This document shows, piece by piece, positions 12,312 through 25,700 of a stretch of 64,000 nt of DNA. Source of the stretch: Bugula neritina (Eukaryota; Bryozoa; Gymnolaemata; Cheilostomatida; Bugulidae). Each line of letters starts with the position of its first letter. Position 1 is the first letter of the stretch. Both the position numbers and the translations under genes were made by a program. Below the pieces are notes generated by a model. It was not told the DNA's origin. It made no database searches and saw nothing but the letters and a program-made list of their open reading frames with translations. The DNA lies in the NCBI GenBank assembly GCA_964035545.1, contig OZ037766.1, positions 414,501 through 478,500 of the forward strand. The letters run 5' to 3'.

Positions 12312-13539
12312 TTGGTTGATGATTTGTGTAGCTCAATGTGATTGGCTCGTTTCTTAGGTGAATAGCAAGCCTCTTCTCCACTCATTATCTCTTTGACACG
12401 CAACATGTTTAATGCTACTCTTGGATATATTTTTATATATTAATAGTTTTCACTCACCCGGTATTCAACGAGATGAAGATGGTTGCTCTCTCTCTTTATG
12501 TTCAAAGGATTGTTATTGTTAATGTACATGGCACACACTTTTAACCTACAGTGTATTCTATAAACTAGTTTTATATTGCTGATCCTGTAGTAGCATCTCA
12601 CTGATATCTACTGTATACCACTGATGTCTATAGCATGTTAATAACAGAGCTGCTTGTATATTTCCATGCTAATAGATGTGGTATACTAACCTAGCCCTCA
12701 CATTAGAATACATGTCCAATCAGCTACAGTCGTGTGAATTTAGAGTATTTAATAGATTATATACTAACATATAATTACACTACATATTATTTTCTTACAC
12801 TGTATATCAGTCTGACTAGCTAAGCCTCAGATCAATCACATTATATACAATTAGAACTTAGTCTAGTCTTAGAGTTGAGTGTTAGACACCATTTTTATTC
12901 ACCGTGCACCTTGTTGGCCTTTACCAGGCCTAGTCCTATGCAATCTAATTCAATAAATATATTTTATTGTATAAAATACAATGTATTATTGTGATTCTTG
13001 TAACAAAATAAATCAGAATATAATATTATAAAGCAAAACCAAAAGTGTATTGTTTTAGTAAAAAGTAATCTTCTAGATTGTTCCAAAAGCCTTAGTTATA
13101 GAAGCTAGCACAGTTTTAAGAAGGAGGCCTAGCTTTGATATAATATGTCAGTCTATTTACAGTAGAACAAAGTTTGCCACTCAAATATGGTGAACATTAA
13201 ATCATGCGTTATTAAAGTGGTTGCATCTGGTAAACTAGCAGGGGGGGGGGTTAACTAAAATTACATGAATAAACTTACTATATACAACACCAGGTATACT
13301 AAATATAACACCCGGTATACTAAATATAAAACCAGGTATATAAAACGAGGTGTACATTCCCTAAAGGTAGCCAAATCCATCTTCCCATATAACACTGTGT
13401 CTACCAGGACAAACCTGCATATAAAAGCATAATATGGGAGTATAGTTACCTTATAAACATATAATAGAGTAAATATTTCCTTTACATATACTAGAGCTAT
13501 GATCATTAGTAATTATAATAATTACAGTTATATAATATA
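12312..13539. other. 3' flank of the Rieske gene and intergenic DNA
   Basis: A poly(A) signal AATAAA lies at 12952-12957, about 640 nt after the Rieske stop, and may end its 3' UTR. A G-tract (9-10 G) occurs near 13241. No exon recognised. Confidence 0.5.
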
Positions 13540-13735
13540 CTACTTACAGTCATACACTTTAAGTATTACTTACAGTTATATACTTTAAGTATTACTTACA
13601 GTTATACACTTCAAGTATTACTTACAGTTATATACTTTAAGTACTACTTACAGTTATACACTTTAGATACTACTTACAGTTATATACTTCAAGTACTACT
13701 TACAGTTATACACTTTAAGTACTACTGAGGTAGTA
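13540..13735. repeat. 26-bp minisatellite, about 7 units, in the 3' UTR/flank of the astacin gene
   Basis: Unit includes acttacagttatacacttt; on the gene strand it contains ctgtaagtagtac, a donor-like sequence. It starts ~35 bp downstream of the astacin stop codon, so it would be in the 3' UTR if that UTR is unspliced. Confidence 0.85.
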
Positions 13736-13768
13736 CTTAAAGTTCCGAAGCAGAAAGAGGGCTACACA

Positions 13769-16700
13769 TCAATGGCATCGACCAGGAAGCCACTCAATGA
13801 GGTCTACACCAAGACTAGCGTTGCCATAAGTTGAGGAAACATCGTGCCGAGATATAAACACTACCTACATGCATATGAAGAGAAACATCAACTTAGAACA
13901 TGACTATAACAAAGGCTTCCTTTGAATTAGAATATCTCTCTATAGTTAAACGTATTTAATATAGTAGTTTTGGAGTACAACCAGCCACACTGCCGTATCC
14001 AGCTGGTAGTAAGTTCTGTGATTACATAATACCTCTACACTCTGTTTCCTGTAGCTAGTAGCTGAGAGACTGTATTCTATTGGCTGCCAGTAATTCCTCG
14101 ACTCGTCTAACACCAGTAAGGGTGGTCTACTCAGCACCCCGTCAACGGCCTTGTAGACTGAGAGAGATGTATAGCCATCACAGCACATGTATAGCCAGAA
14201 CCTCAGACACCTGCTTTCACCTGCACAGAGTATGCAGACGTGTGGCTCTGGTGTCACATGACAGGATATTAATGGAACTGCTAATGGACAGTTTCAACAT
14301 GATTACTGTAAAGGTTTGTACATCCGTAAAGTATATCTTATTCAATATAGGAAGGCAAATATTTTCTACGAATAAAGTGCTTAATGCTAGCTGAGGCGGT
14401 ATTAATGCAACTTTTTGGAATTATACTCTCCTGCATTATAAAATATATTGTATAGATCACATGTTGGTTGGGACCAGAAAAATCATAAAAAGTTCAGTGA
14501 TATAAGAATTGGTAAAGGATAAATGACTATTTATAATTATTTGAAATGTAAGGATATTTTTAAAGGTTAAAATAGACATGTGGTAACTCAAATTCCCCTT
14601 AACTTTATAATTAAATTACTTGTAACTATATTATAGGAAAACTAATTGCATATATGTACACCACATGTCAGTTTTTAAAGTAACTAGCACCAACTCACCT
14701 GGGTACAAAATGTATGGAATTATTCTGAATGCACCTTTATATGGCCCCTTCGTGTGGGGAGGGGGCCTTATTGAGGTGAGATGAAACTTTCCCTCAGCTG
14801 ACCCTAGTCGGCTTCTTTGATTGGTCGATTTATACACCCACTTTGACACCTGCTGACACAAACACCTGGTGACACAGGCACCTGTTGACACTATGACTGC
14901 ATCATGGTTAGATATGCATGCCATTGCTCAAAGTTAAAAACCAGAAAAATATATTTTAACCGAGTCACCTAACTGCAGGGCAATTGAACTATGTAAATAG
15001 TTATCCACACTCACTCACACCAACTACTCACACTAACTACTAGTACTACTCACATTAACTACTAGTACTACTAACACTAACTACTAGTACTACTCACACT
15101 AATTACTAGTACTACTAACACTAACTACTAGTACTACTCACTACTACTAGTACTACTTACACTAACTACTAGTACTACTCACACTAACTACTAGTACTAC
15201 TCACACTAACTACTAGTACTACTCACACTAACTACCCACAGTACTACTCACACTAACTACTAGTACTACTCACACTAACTACTAGTACTACTACTACTCA
15301 CCTCCCAAGGTGACTCTGTCCAGCTCCAGTCATCATAACCTTTCTGGTATGAGTCATGAATCCTGACGTCTGAACAATCTCCCAGAACTCCCTCCTCAAA
15401 GCCGCACTTCATTCGACCTTCTAAAGGCAGATGACAGTGTGACAGATTAGAGTAACTCGGTGGAAGAAAAACAGCCATTTTAATATGTTGTTCCGTCCAG
15501 TTTAAAAGCTACTTATGAAATTAAAAGAGTTTTTAGCTTCACTATAAGCATGAATAAATCACTATAAGCATGTGTAGGCCAGCACCCTAATAGAACTTGG
15601 AACAATCCTCCGTACAGTATTTCAATCTGTATTTTACTGTGAAACATAATCAAACTAGAGTAGAAATTACATAACGTACTATCCTTACCTTTTGGGAAGC
15701 AGTGACCTTTGTAACACGGTGCCCCATAGCAGTCCCGGCAACTATCTGGAACAAGAGAAACTAGCATGTTATTTCAGGAAACAGTACTCAGGTGTAATAA
15801 CCTCCCCACCAAATACAAGATGTGACTGCTAGAGCACAGGCTATCTGTGATAGTAACAAGTCTAAGAATTTAGCTACACATGCAGGGTATACATGTGTGT
15901 AGATGTGTATATTTACTTATATCTACAGTCAAACAAATTACATATGTCATATGAGCAATAGTAAGAGTAACAGCAAAAATTACATGTAATGCAGTAATTG
16001 ACAATATTATGAGGTATTAAAAGCATGAATAAATCTCCATGTGAAAATAGAGTGGATAATAAAGGTGTAAGAATACTAGGGGTTTAAAACTCTTCTCCAC
16101 CCCCTTCCGGGAGACTGACCTATATCATATGATGTCACAGACAGGTGAGTTGAGAGACTGACCTATATCATATGATGTCATAGACAGGTGAATGGTTCTA
16201 CAGACCTGCCATTTGCACACGAATCTCCACTCCTCGGCCTGTTTTGGTGTCTTTTAAAGCATCAAAAATAATAAGAGCAGAATCTGATGTGCTTTGAGAG
16301 GTGAAACAGTCAGCATAGCATTTCCCACAATTCCTGTAAGACAGAGAGTAGCTTGACTACCATACACTGTGGGAAATAGACTTGCTTATGTCAGCTTCTA
16401 CCTGTACAGGTAATATACTCAGACTATAAACTGTGTCTCTACTAACATAGGTAATAGTTATATACCTGTACTACATACTCCCTACTAACATAGGTAATAG
16501 CTATAAACCTGTACTATATACTCCCTACTAACATAGGTAATAGTTATAAACCTGTACTACATACTACATACTAACATAGGTAATAGTTATATACCTGTAC
16601 TACATACTCCCTACTAACATAGGTAATAGTATAAACCTGTACTACATACTCCCTACTAACATAGGTAATAGTTATATACCTGTACTACATACTTCCTACT

Positions 16701-19700
16701 AACATAGGTAATAGTTATAAACCTGTACTACATACTTCCTACTAACATAGGTAATAGTTATAAACCTGTACTATATACTCCCTACTAACATAGGTAATAG
16801 TTATATACCTGTACTACACACTCCCTACTAACATAGGTAATAGTTATAAACCTGTACTACATACTCCCTACTAACATAGGTAATAGTTATAAACCTGTAC
16901 TACATACTTCCTACTAACATAGGTAATAGTTATAAACCTGTACTATATACTCCCTACTAACATAGGTAATAGTTATAAACCTGTACTACATACTCCCTAC
17001 TAACATAGGTAATAGTTATAAACCTGTACTACATACTCCCTGGCTACTTGGCCAACCAGTCTATCTCGTATCTCCACAGAATGTTTACAGCCACTGCTAG
17101 TAGCTGGTAGGTCCATGTATTCTATACTAGAGTGTATTATCTTTCCACGAGGTGCCTGTATGTATATTATGTATATTATGTGTATTATGTGTATTATGTA
17201 TATTATGTAACGCGTACAAGTCAATAATAGAGTATATTATATAAATATATAGAATTATAAGGTGAGTTTGCTAACTGTGTTTCTTATGTCTACACTGACT
17301 TGTTTCTGCAATCAAATCATATTTCGACAGGAAAGTTTTAGTAAAAAAGAAGAGAAATATTCACAGTAACCATAGAGATGCTGTGGTGATATAATAACAA
17401 TAATATAATAATTCACAGTCTCACCTTGACTAGCCACACACACCGCAGTCTAGACTTGTAGTTACTGGGGTAGTTAGGGGTTCGCAGAAAGAGGGAGGGG
17501 GTGTGTCCTGTCAAGTAGACCACGCCCCCACAACCGTGCTGGTTTCCCGTTGTCGTCTCACACCTGCTTCCTGTTAGACCTTCGGGACACTTACACTGAC
17601 ATCTACCTCCTGAGCTGGTCACATATCCATCATTCAGACAGTAGCTTCTGTCACATCCAGCTAAATTTCATACAATTATATGACTTGTAGGACTGTGAAG
17701 GGATTCATATTAATATATGTAGCTTATACATACACTATACGCATCTCATACATACACTTTACGTACTCTATACGTACTCTATACGTACACTATACGCACT
17801 CTATACGTATCTTACATATGTTATCTATATGTACTTTACACTTTCAAATATCTACTGTAAAAGTACCATATACACATAAGTTTTATGTACGTATATTTCA
17901 TATATATATAAATATTATTTTCCTGGCGGGAAAAATATTGTCAGCCATAATAAGATAGAGCATGCTGAGTTGACAAAAACTTCCCGGTGTCAGTGCATAT
18001 ATCAGTGTGCAAACTAACAGTACAGTGCAGTGCAGTGCAGTGCAGCGCAGCGCAGCGCAGCGCAGCGCAGCGCAGCACAGCACAGCACAGCACAGCACAG
18101 CACAGCACAGCACAGCACAGCACAGTACAGTACAATACAGTACAGTACAATACAGTACAGTACAATACAGTACAATACAATACAGTACAGTACAATATAG
18201 TACAATACAATATCATAGATCTGCTAGTTGTACCGGACTAACCAGAGAAGTAGAGATACTAACCAGAGAAGTAGAGAAACTAACCAGAGAAATAGAGAGA
18301 CTAACCAGAGAAGTAGAGAAACTAACCAGAGAAGTAGAGATACTAACCAGAGAAGTAGAGATACTAACCAGAGAAGTAGAGAGACTAACCAGAGAAGTAG
18401 AGAAACTAACCAGAGCAGTAGGCAGCATTGATGTTCCACTCATCATAGTGCGTCAGCTTCCCTATCCCTGCCTTTAGCCACGAGTCTTTTGGTCTCCTAG
18501 TCACTATGGCAGGTGTCTGGTAGTGCTACAAACCAGTGCGCACCTACATGTAGCCTTAGAGGCAGTAAAACAACTAGTATAGTAGACTAGAGATTGCCTT
18601 AGGACCCACAGAACTCGTCAACCCTTGGTTAGGTGCGGGTCTTAATGACCGAGTGTTAGACCAAGAAACTCTACACAGTGGTGTACACAGGGCAGTGTGC
18701 AACTGATAGCACAAGAGAGGTTGGTATAGCATATTAATGAGATCATATTAGAGCTATACTAATACTAGAGTATTATAATATTATATCATATCAGAGTATC
18801 ATAGAGTCTACCTGTATGCTACTCAAATCGTAGGGTGCAAAGTTCACGAACTCAGGGTGAATCTTTCTGTAGAATGCAGTTGGGTCTGAGACCAAACTGT
18901 AGTTTACACCTAAATAATATATAGAATATTTCACTATAACACATGACATTCAATCTCTGAAAGCATACCCACCCCATAAGACTACCTGAGAATTCTTTTA
19001 ACTTTGTGAAAGAGAACAACAATTAATATAGCCTGTTTTATCAGAAATTTAAAGCTGTGTTGGACAAACAGCACATTAGAAAGTGTGAAGTATAAGTAAT
19101 AAGGTTACCTATGTGGAGGTGGCTGTCAGAGCGAGTGTGTTCGTGAGTGACTCCCAGAACGTGTCCAAACTCGTGCTGCACAATCTCATCCTGACAGAAG
19201 ATACTCAAGTGTGAGAAGAGAGTACAAGTATGAGAAGAGAGTACAAGTATGAGAAGAGAGTACAGGTATGAGAAGAGAGTATGAGAAGAGAGTACAAGTA
19301 TGAGAAGAGAGTACAGGTATGAGAAGAGAGTACAAGTATGAGAAGAGAGTACAAGTATGAGAAGAGAGTACAAGTATGAGAAGAGAGTACAAGTATGAGA
19401 AGAGAGTACAGGTATGAGAAGAGAGTACAAGTATGAGAAGAGAGTACAGGTATGAGAAGAGAGTACAGGTATGAGAAGAGAGTACAGGTATGAGAAGAGA
19501 GTATGAGAAGAGAGTACAAGTATGAGAAGAGAGTACAAGTATGAGAAGAGAGTACAAGTATGAGAAGAGAGTACAAGTATGAGAAGAGAGTACAGGTATG
19601 AGAAGAGAGTACAAGTATGAGAAGAGAGTACAAGTATGAGAAGAGAGTACAAGTATGAGAACAGAGTACAAGTATGAGAAGAGAGTACAGGTATGAGAAG

Positions 19701-22700
19701 AGAGTACAAGTATGAGAAGAGAGTACAAGTATGAGAAGAGAGTACAGGTATGAGAAGAGAGTACAAGTATGAGAAGAGAGTACAGGTATGAGAAGAGAGT
19801 ACAAGTATGAGAAGAGAGTACAAGTATGAGAAGAGAGTATGAGAAGAGAGTACAAGTATGAGAAGAGAATACAAGTATGAGAAGAGAGTACAAGTATGAG
19901 AAGAGAGTACAGGTATGAGAAGAGAGTACAAGTATGAGAAGAGAGTACAAGTATGAGAAGAGAGTACAGGTATGAGAAGAGAGTACAGGTATGAGAAGAG
20001 AATACAAGTATGAGAAGAGAGTACAAGTATGAGAAGAGAATACAGGTATGAGAAGAGAGTACAAGTATGAGAAGAGAGTACAGGTATGAGAAGAGAGTAC
20101 AAGTATGAGAAGAGAGTACAGGTATGAGAAGAGAGTACAGGTATGAGAAGAGAGTACAGGTATGAGAAGAGAGTACAAGTATGAGAAGAGAGTACAAGTA
20201 TGAGAAGAGAGTACAGGTATGAGAAGAGAGTACAAGTATGAGAAGAGAGTACAAGTATGAGAAGAGAGTACAAGTATGAGAAGAGAATACAGGTATGAGA
20301 AGAGAGTATGAGAAGAGAGTACAAGTATGAGAAGAGAGTACAAGTATGAGAAGAGAGTACAAGTATGAGAAGAGAGTACAGGTATGAGAAGAGAGTACAG
20401 GTATGAGAAGAGAGTACAAGTATGAGAAGAGAGTACAAGTATGAGAAGAGAGTACAGGTATGAGAAGAGAGTACAAGTATGAGAAGAGAGTACAAGTATG
20501 AGAAGAGAGTATGAGAAGAGAGTACAGGTATGAGAAGAGAGTACAGGTATGAGAAGAGAATACAAGTATGAGAAGAGAGTATGAGAAGAGAGTACAAGTA
20601 TGAGAAGAGAGTACAGGTATGAGAAGAGAGTACAAGTATGAGAAGAGAGTACAGGTATGAGAAGAGAGTACAGGTATGAGAAGAGAGTACAGGTATGAGA
20701 AGAGAGTACAGGTATGAGAAGAGAGTACAGGTATGAGAAGAGAGTACAAGTATGAGAAGAGAGTACAAGTATGAGAAGAGAGTACAGGTATGAGAAGAGA
20801 GTACAGGTATGAGAAGAGAGTACAGGTATGAGAAGAGAGTACAGGTATGAGAAGAGAGTACAAGTATGAGAAGAGAGTACAAGTATGAGAACAGAGTACA
20901 AGTATGAGAAGAGAGTACAAGTATGAGAAGAGAGTATGAGAAGAGAGTACAGGTATGAGAAGAGAGTACAGGTATGAGAAGAGAGTACAAGTATGAGAAG
21001 AGAGTACAAGTATGAGAAGAGAATACAGGTATGAGAAGAGAGTACAGGTATGAGAAGAGAGTATGAGAAGAGAATACAGGTATGAGAAGAGAGTACAGGT
21101 ATGAGAAGAGAATACAGGTATGAGAAGAGAGTACAAGTATGAGAAGAGAGTACAAGTATGAGAAGAGAGTACAGGTATGAGAAGAGAGTACAAGTATGAG
21201 AAGAGAGTACAAGTATGAGAAGAGAGTACAGGTATGAGAAGAGAGTACAAGTATGAGAAGAGAATACAGGTATGAGAAGAGAGTACAAGTATGAGAAGAG
21301 AGTACAAGTATGAGAAGAGAGTATGAGAAGAGAGTACAGGTATGAGAAGAGAGTACAGGTATGAGAAGAGAATACAAGTATGAGAAGAGAGTATGAGAAG
21401 AGAGTACAAGTATGAGAAGAGAGTACAGGTATGAGAAGAGAGTACAAGTATGAGAAGAGAGTATGAGAAGAGAGTACAGGTATGAGAAGAGAGTACAGGT
21501 ATGAGAAGAGAGTACAAGTATGAGAAGAGAGTACAAGTATGAGAAGAGAGTACAGGTATGAGAAGAGAGTACAGGTATGAGAAGAGAGTACAGGTATGAG
21601 AAGAGAGTACAGGTATGAGAAGAGAGTACAAGTATGAGAAGAGAGTACAAGTATGAGAAGAGAGTACAGGTATGAGAAGAGAGTACAAGTATGAGAAGAG
21701 AGTATGAGAAGAGAGTACAAGTATGAGAAGAGAATACAGGTATGAGAAGAGAGTATGAGAAGAGAGTATGAGAAGAGAGTACAGGTATGAGAAGAGAGTA
21801 CAAGTATGAGAAGAGAGTACAGGTATGAGAAGAGAGTACAGGTATGAGAAGAGAATACAAGTATGAGAAGAGAGTATGAGAAGAGAGTACAGGTATGAGA
21901 AGAGAGTACAGGTATGAGAAGAGAATACAAGTATGAGAAGAGAGTATGAGAAGAGAGTACAAGTATGAGAAGAGAGTACAGGTATGAGAAGAGAGTACAA
22001 GTATGAGAAGAGAGTACAAGTATGAGAAGAGAGTACAGGTATGAGAAGAGAGTACAAGTATGAGAAGAGAGTACAAGTATGAGAAGAGAGTACAGGTATG
22101 AGAAGAGAGTATGAGAAGAGAATACAAGTATGAGAAGAGAGTACAAGTATGAGAAGAGAGTACAAGTATGAGAAGAGAGTACAGGTATGAGAAGAGAGTA
22201 CAGGTATGAGAAGAGAGTACAGGTATGAGAAGAGAGTACAAGTATGAGAAGAGAGTACAAGTATGAGAAGAGAGTACAGGTATGAGAAGAGAGTACAAGT
22301 ATGAGAAGAGAGTATGAGAAGAGAGTACAAGTATGAGAAGAGAATACAGGTATGAGAAGAGAGTATGAGAAGAGAGTACAAGTATGAGAAGAGAGTACAG
22401 GTATGAGAAGAGAATACAAGTATGAGAAGAGAGTACAGGTATGAGAAGAGAGTACAAGTATGAGAAGATAATACAGGTATGAGAAGAGAGTACAGGTATG
22501 AGAAGAGAGTACAGGTATGAGAAGAGAGTACAGGTATGAGAAGAGAGTACAGGTATGAGAAGAGAGTACAAGTATGAGAAGAGAATACAAGTATGAGAAG
22601 AGAGTACAAGTATGAGAAGAGAATACAAGTATGAGAAGAGAATACAAGTATGAGAAGAGAGTACAAGTATGAGAAGAGAGTACAAGTATGAGAAGAGAGT

Positions 22701-25700
22701 ACAGGTATGAGAAGAGAGTACAAGTATGAGAAGAGAATACAAGTATGAGAAGAGAATACAGGTATGAGAAGAGAGTACAGGTATGAGAAGAGAGTATGAG
22801 AAGAGAGTACAAGTATGAGAAGAGAATACAGGTATGAGAAGAGAGTATGAGAAGAGAGTACAGGTATGAGAAGAGAGTACAGGTATGAGAAGAGAGTATG
22901 AGAAGAGAGTACAAGTATGAGAAGAGAGTACAAGTATGAGAAGAGAGTACAGGTATGAGAAGAGAATACAAGTATGAGAAGAGAGTATGAGAAGAGAGTA
23001 CAAGTATGAGAAGAGAGTACAGGTATGAGAAGAGAATACAAGTATGAGAAGAGAGTACAGGTATGAGAAGAGAGTACAGGTATGAGAAGAGAGTACAAGT
23101 ATGAGAAGAGAGTACAAGTATGAGAAGAGAGTATGAGAAGAGAGTACAAGTATGAGAAGAGAGTACAGGTATGAGAAGAGAATACAAGTATGAGAAGAGA
23201 GTACAGGTATGAGAAGAGAATACAAGTATGAGAAGAGAGTACAAGTATGAGAAGAGAGTACAAGTATGAGAAGAGAGTACAGGTATGAGAAGAGAGTACA
23301 GGTATGAGAAGAGAGTACAGGTATGAGAAGAGAGTACAGGTATGAGAAGAGAGTACAAGTATGAGAAGAGAATACAAGTATGAGAAGAGAGTACAGGTAT
23401 GAGAAGAGAGTACAGGTATGAGAAGAGAGTACAAGTATGAGAAGAGAGTACAAGTATGAGAAGAGAATACAAGTATGAGAAGAGAGTACAGGTATGAGAA
23501 GAGAGTATGAGAAGAGAGTACAAGTATGAGAAGAGAGTACAAGTATGAGAAGAGAGTACAGGTATGAGAAGAGAGTACAGGTATGAGAAGAGAGTACAAG
23601 TATGAGAAGAGAGTACAAGTATGAGAAGAGAGTACAAGTATGAGAAGAGAGTACAAGTATGAGAAGAGAGTACAAGTATGAGAAGAGAATACAGGTATGA
23701 GAAGAGAATACAAGTATGAGAAGAGAGTACAGGTATGAGAAGAGAGTACAGGTATGAGAAGAGAGTACAAGTATGAGAAGAGAATACAGGTATGAGAAGA
23801 GAGTACAGGTATGAGAAGAGAGTACAGGTATGAGAAGAGAGTACAGGTATGAGAAGAGAGTACAGGTATGAGAAGAGAGTACAAGTATGAGAAGAGAATA
23901 CAAGTATGAGAAGAGAGTACAGGTATGAGAAGAGAGTACAGGTATGAGAAGAGAGTACAGGTATGAGAAGAGAGTACAAGTATGAGAAGAGAGTACAGGT
24001 ATGAGAAGAGAATACAAGTATGAGAAGAGAGTACAAGTATGAGAAGAGAGTACAAGTATGAGAAGAGAGTACAAGTATGAGAAGAGAGTACAAGTATGAG
24101 AAGAGAGTACAGGTATGAGAAGAGAATACAGGTATGAGAAGAGAGTACAGGTATGAGAAGAGAGTACAAGTATGAGAAGAGAGTACAGGTATGAGAAGAG
24201 AGTACAGGTATGAGAAGAGAGTACAGGTATGAGAAGAGAGTACAGGTATGAGAAGAGAGTACAGGTATGAGAAGAGAGTACAGGTATGAGAAGAGAGTAC
24301 AAGTATGAGAAGAGAGTATGAGAAGAGAGTACAGGTATGAGAAGAGAGTACAGGTATGAGAAGAGAGTACAGGTATGAGAAGAGAGTACAAGTATGAGAA
24401 GAGAGTATGAGAAGAGAATACAAGTATGAGAAGAGAGTACAGGTATGAGAAGAGAGTATGAGAAGAGAGTACAAGTATGAGAAGAGAGTACAGGTATGAG
24501 AAGAGAGTACAAGTATGAGAAGAGAGTATGAGAAGAGAATACAGGTATGAGAAGAGAGTACAGGTATGAGAAGAGAGTACAGGTATGAGAAGAGAGTACA
24601 GGTATGAGAAGAGAGTACAAGTATGAGAAGAGAGTACAGGTATGAGAAGAGAGTACAAGTATGAGAAGAGAGTACAGGTATGAGAAGAGAGTACAGGTAT
24701 GAGAAGAGAGTACAAGTATGAGAAGAGAGTACAGGTATGAGAAGAGAGTACAAGTATGAGGAGAGAATACAAGTATGAGAAGAGAGTACAGGTATGAGAA
24801 GAGAGTACAAGTATGAGAAGAGAGTACAGGTATGAGAAGAGAGTACAAGTATGAGAAGAGAGTACAGGTATGAGAAGAGAATACAAGTATGAGAAGAGAA
24901 TACAGGTATGAGAAGAGAGTACAGGTATGAGAAGAGAGTACAGGTATGAGAAGAGAATACAGGTATGAGAAGAGAGTACAGGTATGAGAAGAGAGTACAA
25001 GTATGAGAAGAGAGTACAGGTATGAGAAGAGAGTACAGGTATGAGAAGAGAGTACAAGTATGAGAAGAGAATACAGGTATGAGAAGAGAGTACAAGTATG
25101 AGAAGAGAGTACAGGTATGAGAAGAGAGTACAAGTATGAGAAGAGAGTACAAGTATGAGAAGAGAGTACAGGTATGAGAAGAGAGTACAGGTATGAGAAG
25201 AGAATACAAGTATGAGAAGAGAGTACAAGTATGAGAAGAGAGTACAAGTATGAGAAGAGAGTACAGGTATGAGAACTCCTAGTAACATACGTTGGCACAA
25301 CTGGATGATAGACTGAGAGTCTGTGAAGTGTTACGGCTACGTCTAAGGTGACACCCGCTACATCCTGAATGTGACCAGCACCCCGGCCCGTTGTAGACCC
25401 GCACAGCATGACGATGTCCAATCAGAGCTGCAACAAGCACAAGAAGAAGTACGACCCTGGCCCCTACATCTCTTACTGTGTATTCTAAACATTACTTGGA
25501 GAGACCACATATTACATGTATTCCATGTTTCTGATAAATATATTCCTCCCACATTAGTCCTTACAAATTTGCCCCTAGGACTTCAGTCAAACTAAAGATT
25601 TCCAGGATACCATTCAACTGTTACAGGTATACAATATTAAGCAAACTCATTATTGGTAGAGTCTGTGAGAGGAACATATCAATAAATCAGAATTAATCAG

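Noticed and set aside
14757-14845. TATA/CCAAT-like sequence on the minus strand (gtataaatcgaccaatc)
   Set aside because: It lies in a MAM-coding exon whose phase joins both neighbours; a promoter is not needed there.
16440-17036. CRISPR-like regular array
   Set aside because: Units are directly adjacent with no unique spacers, in an intron of an animal gene; it is a minisatellite, as are the similar arrays elsewhere.
19041-25421. Minus-strand ORFs of more than 2000 codons in three frames (Ser/Leu/Tyr-rich repeats)
   Set aside because: They are the stop-free minisatellite in an astacin intron; true exons with conserved zinc site and GCWS motif lie on both sides with matching phases.
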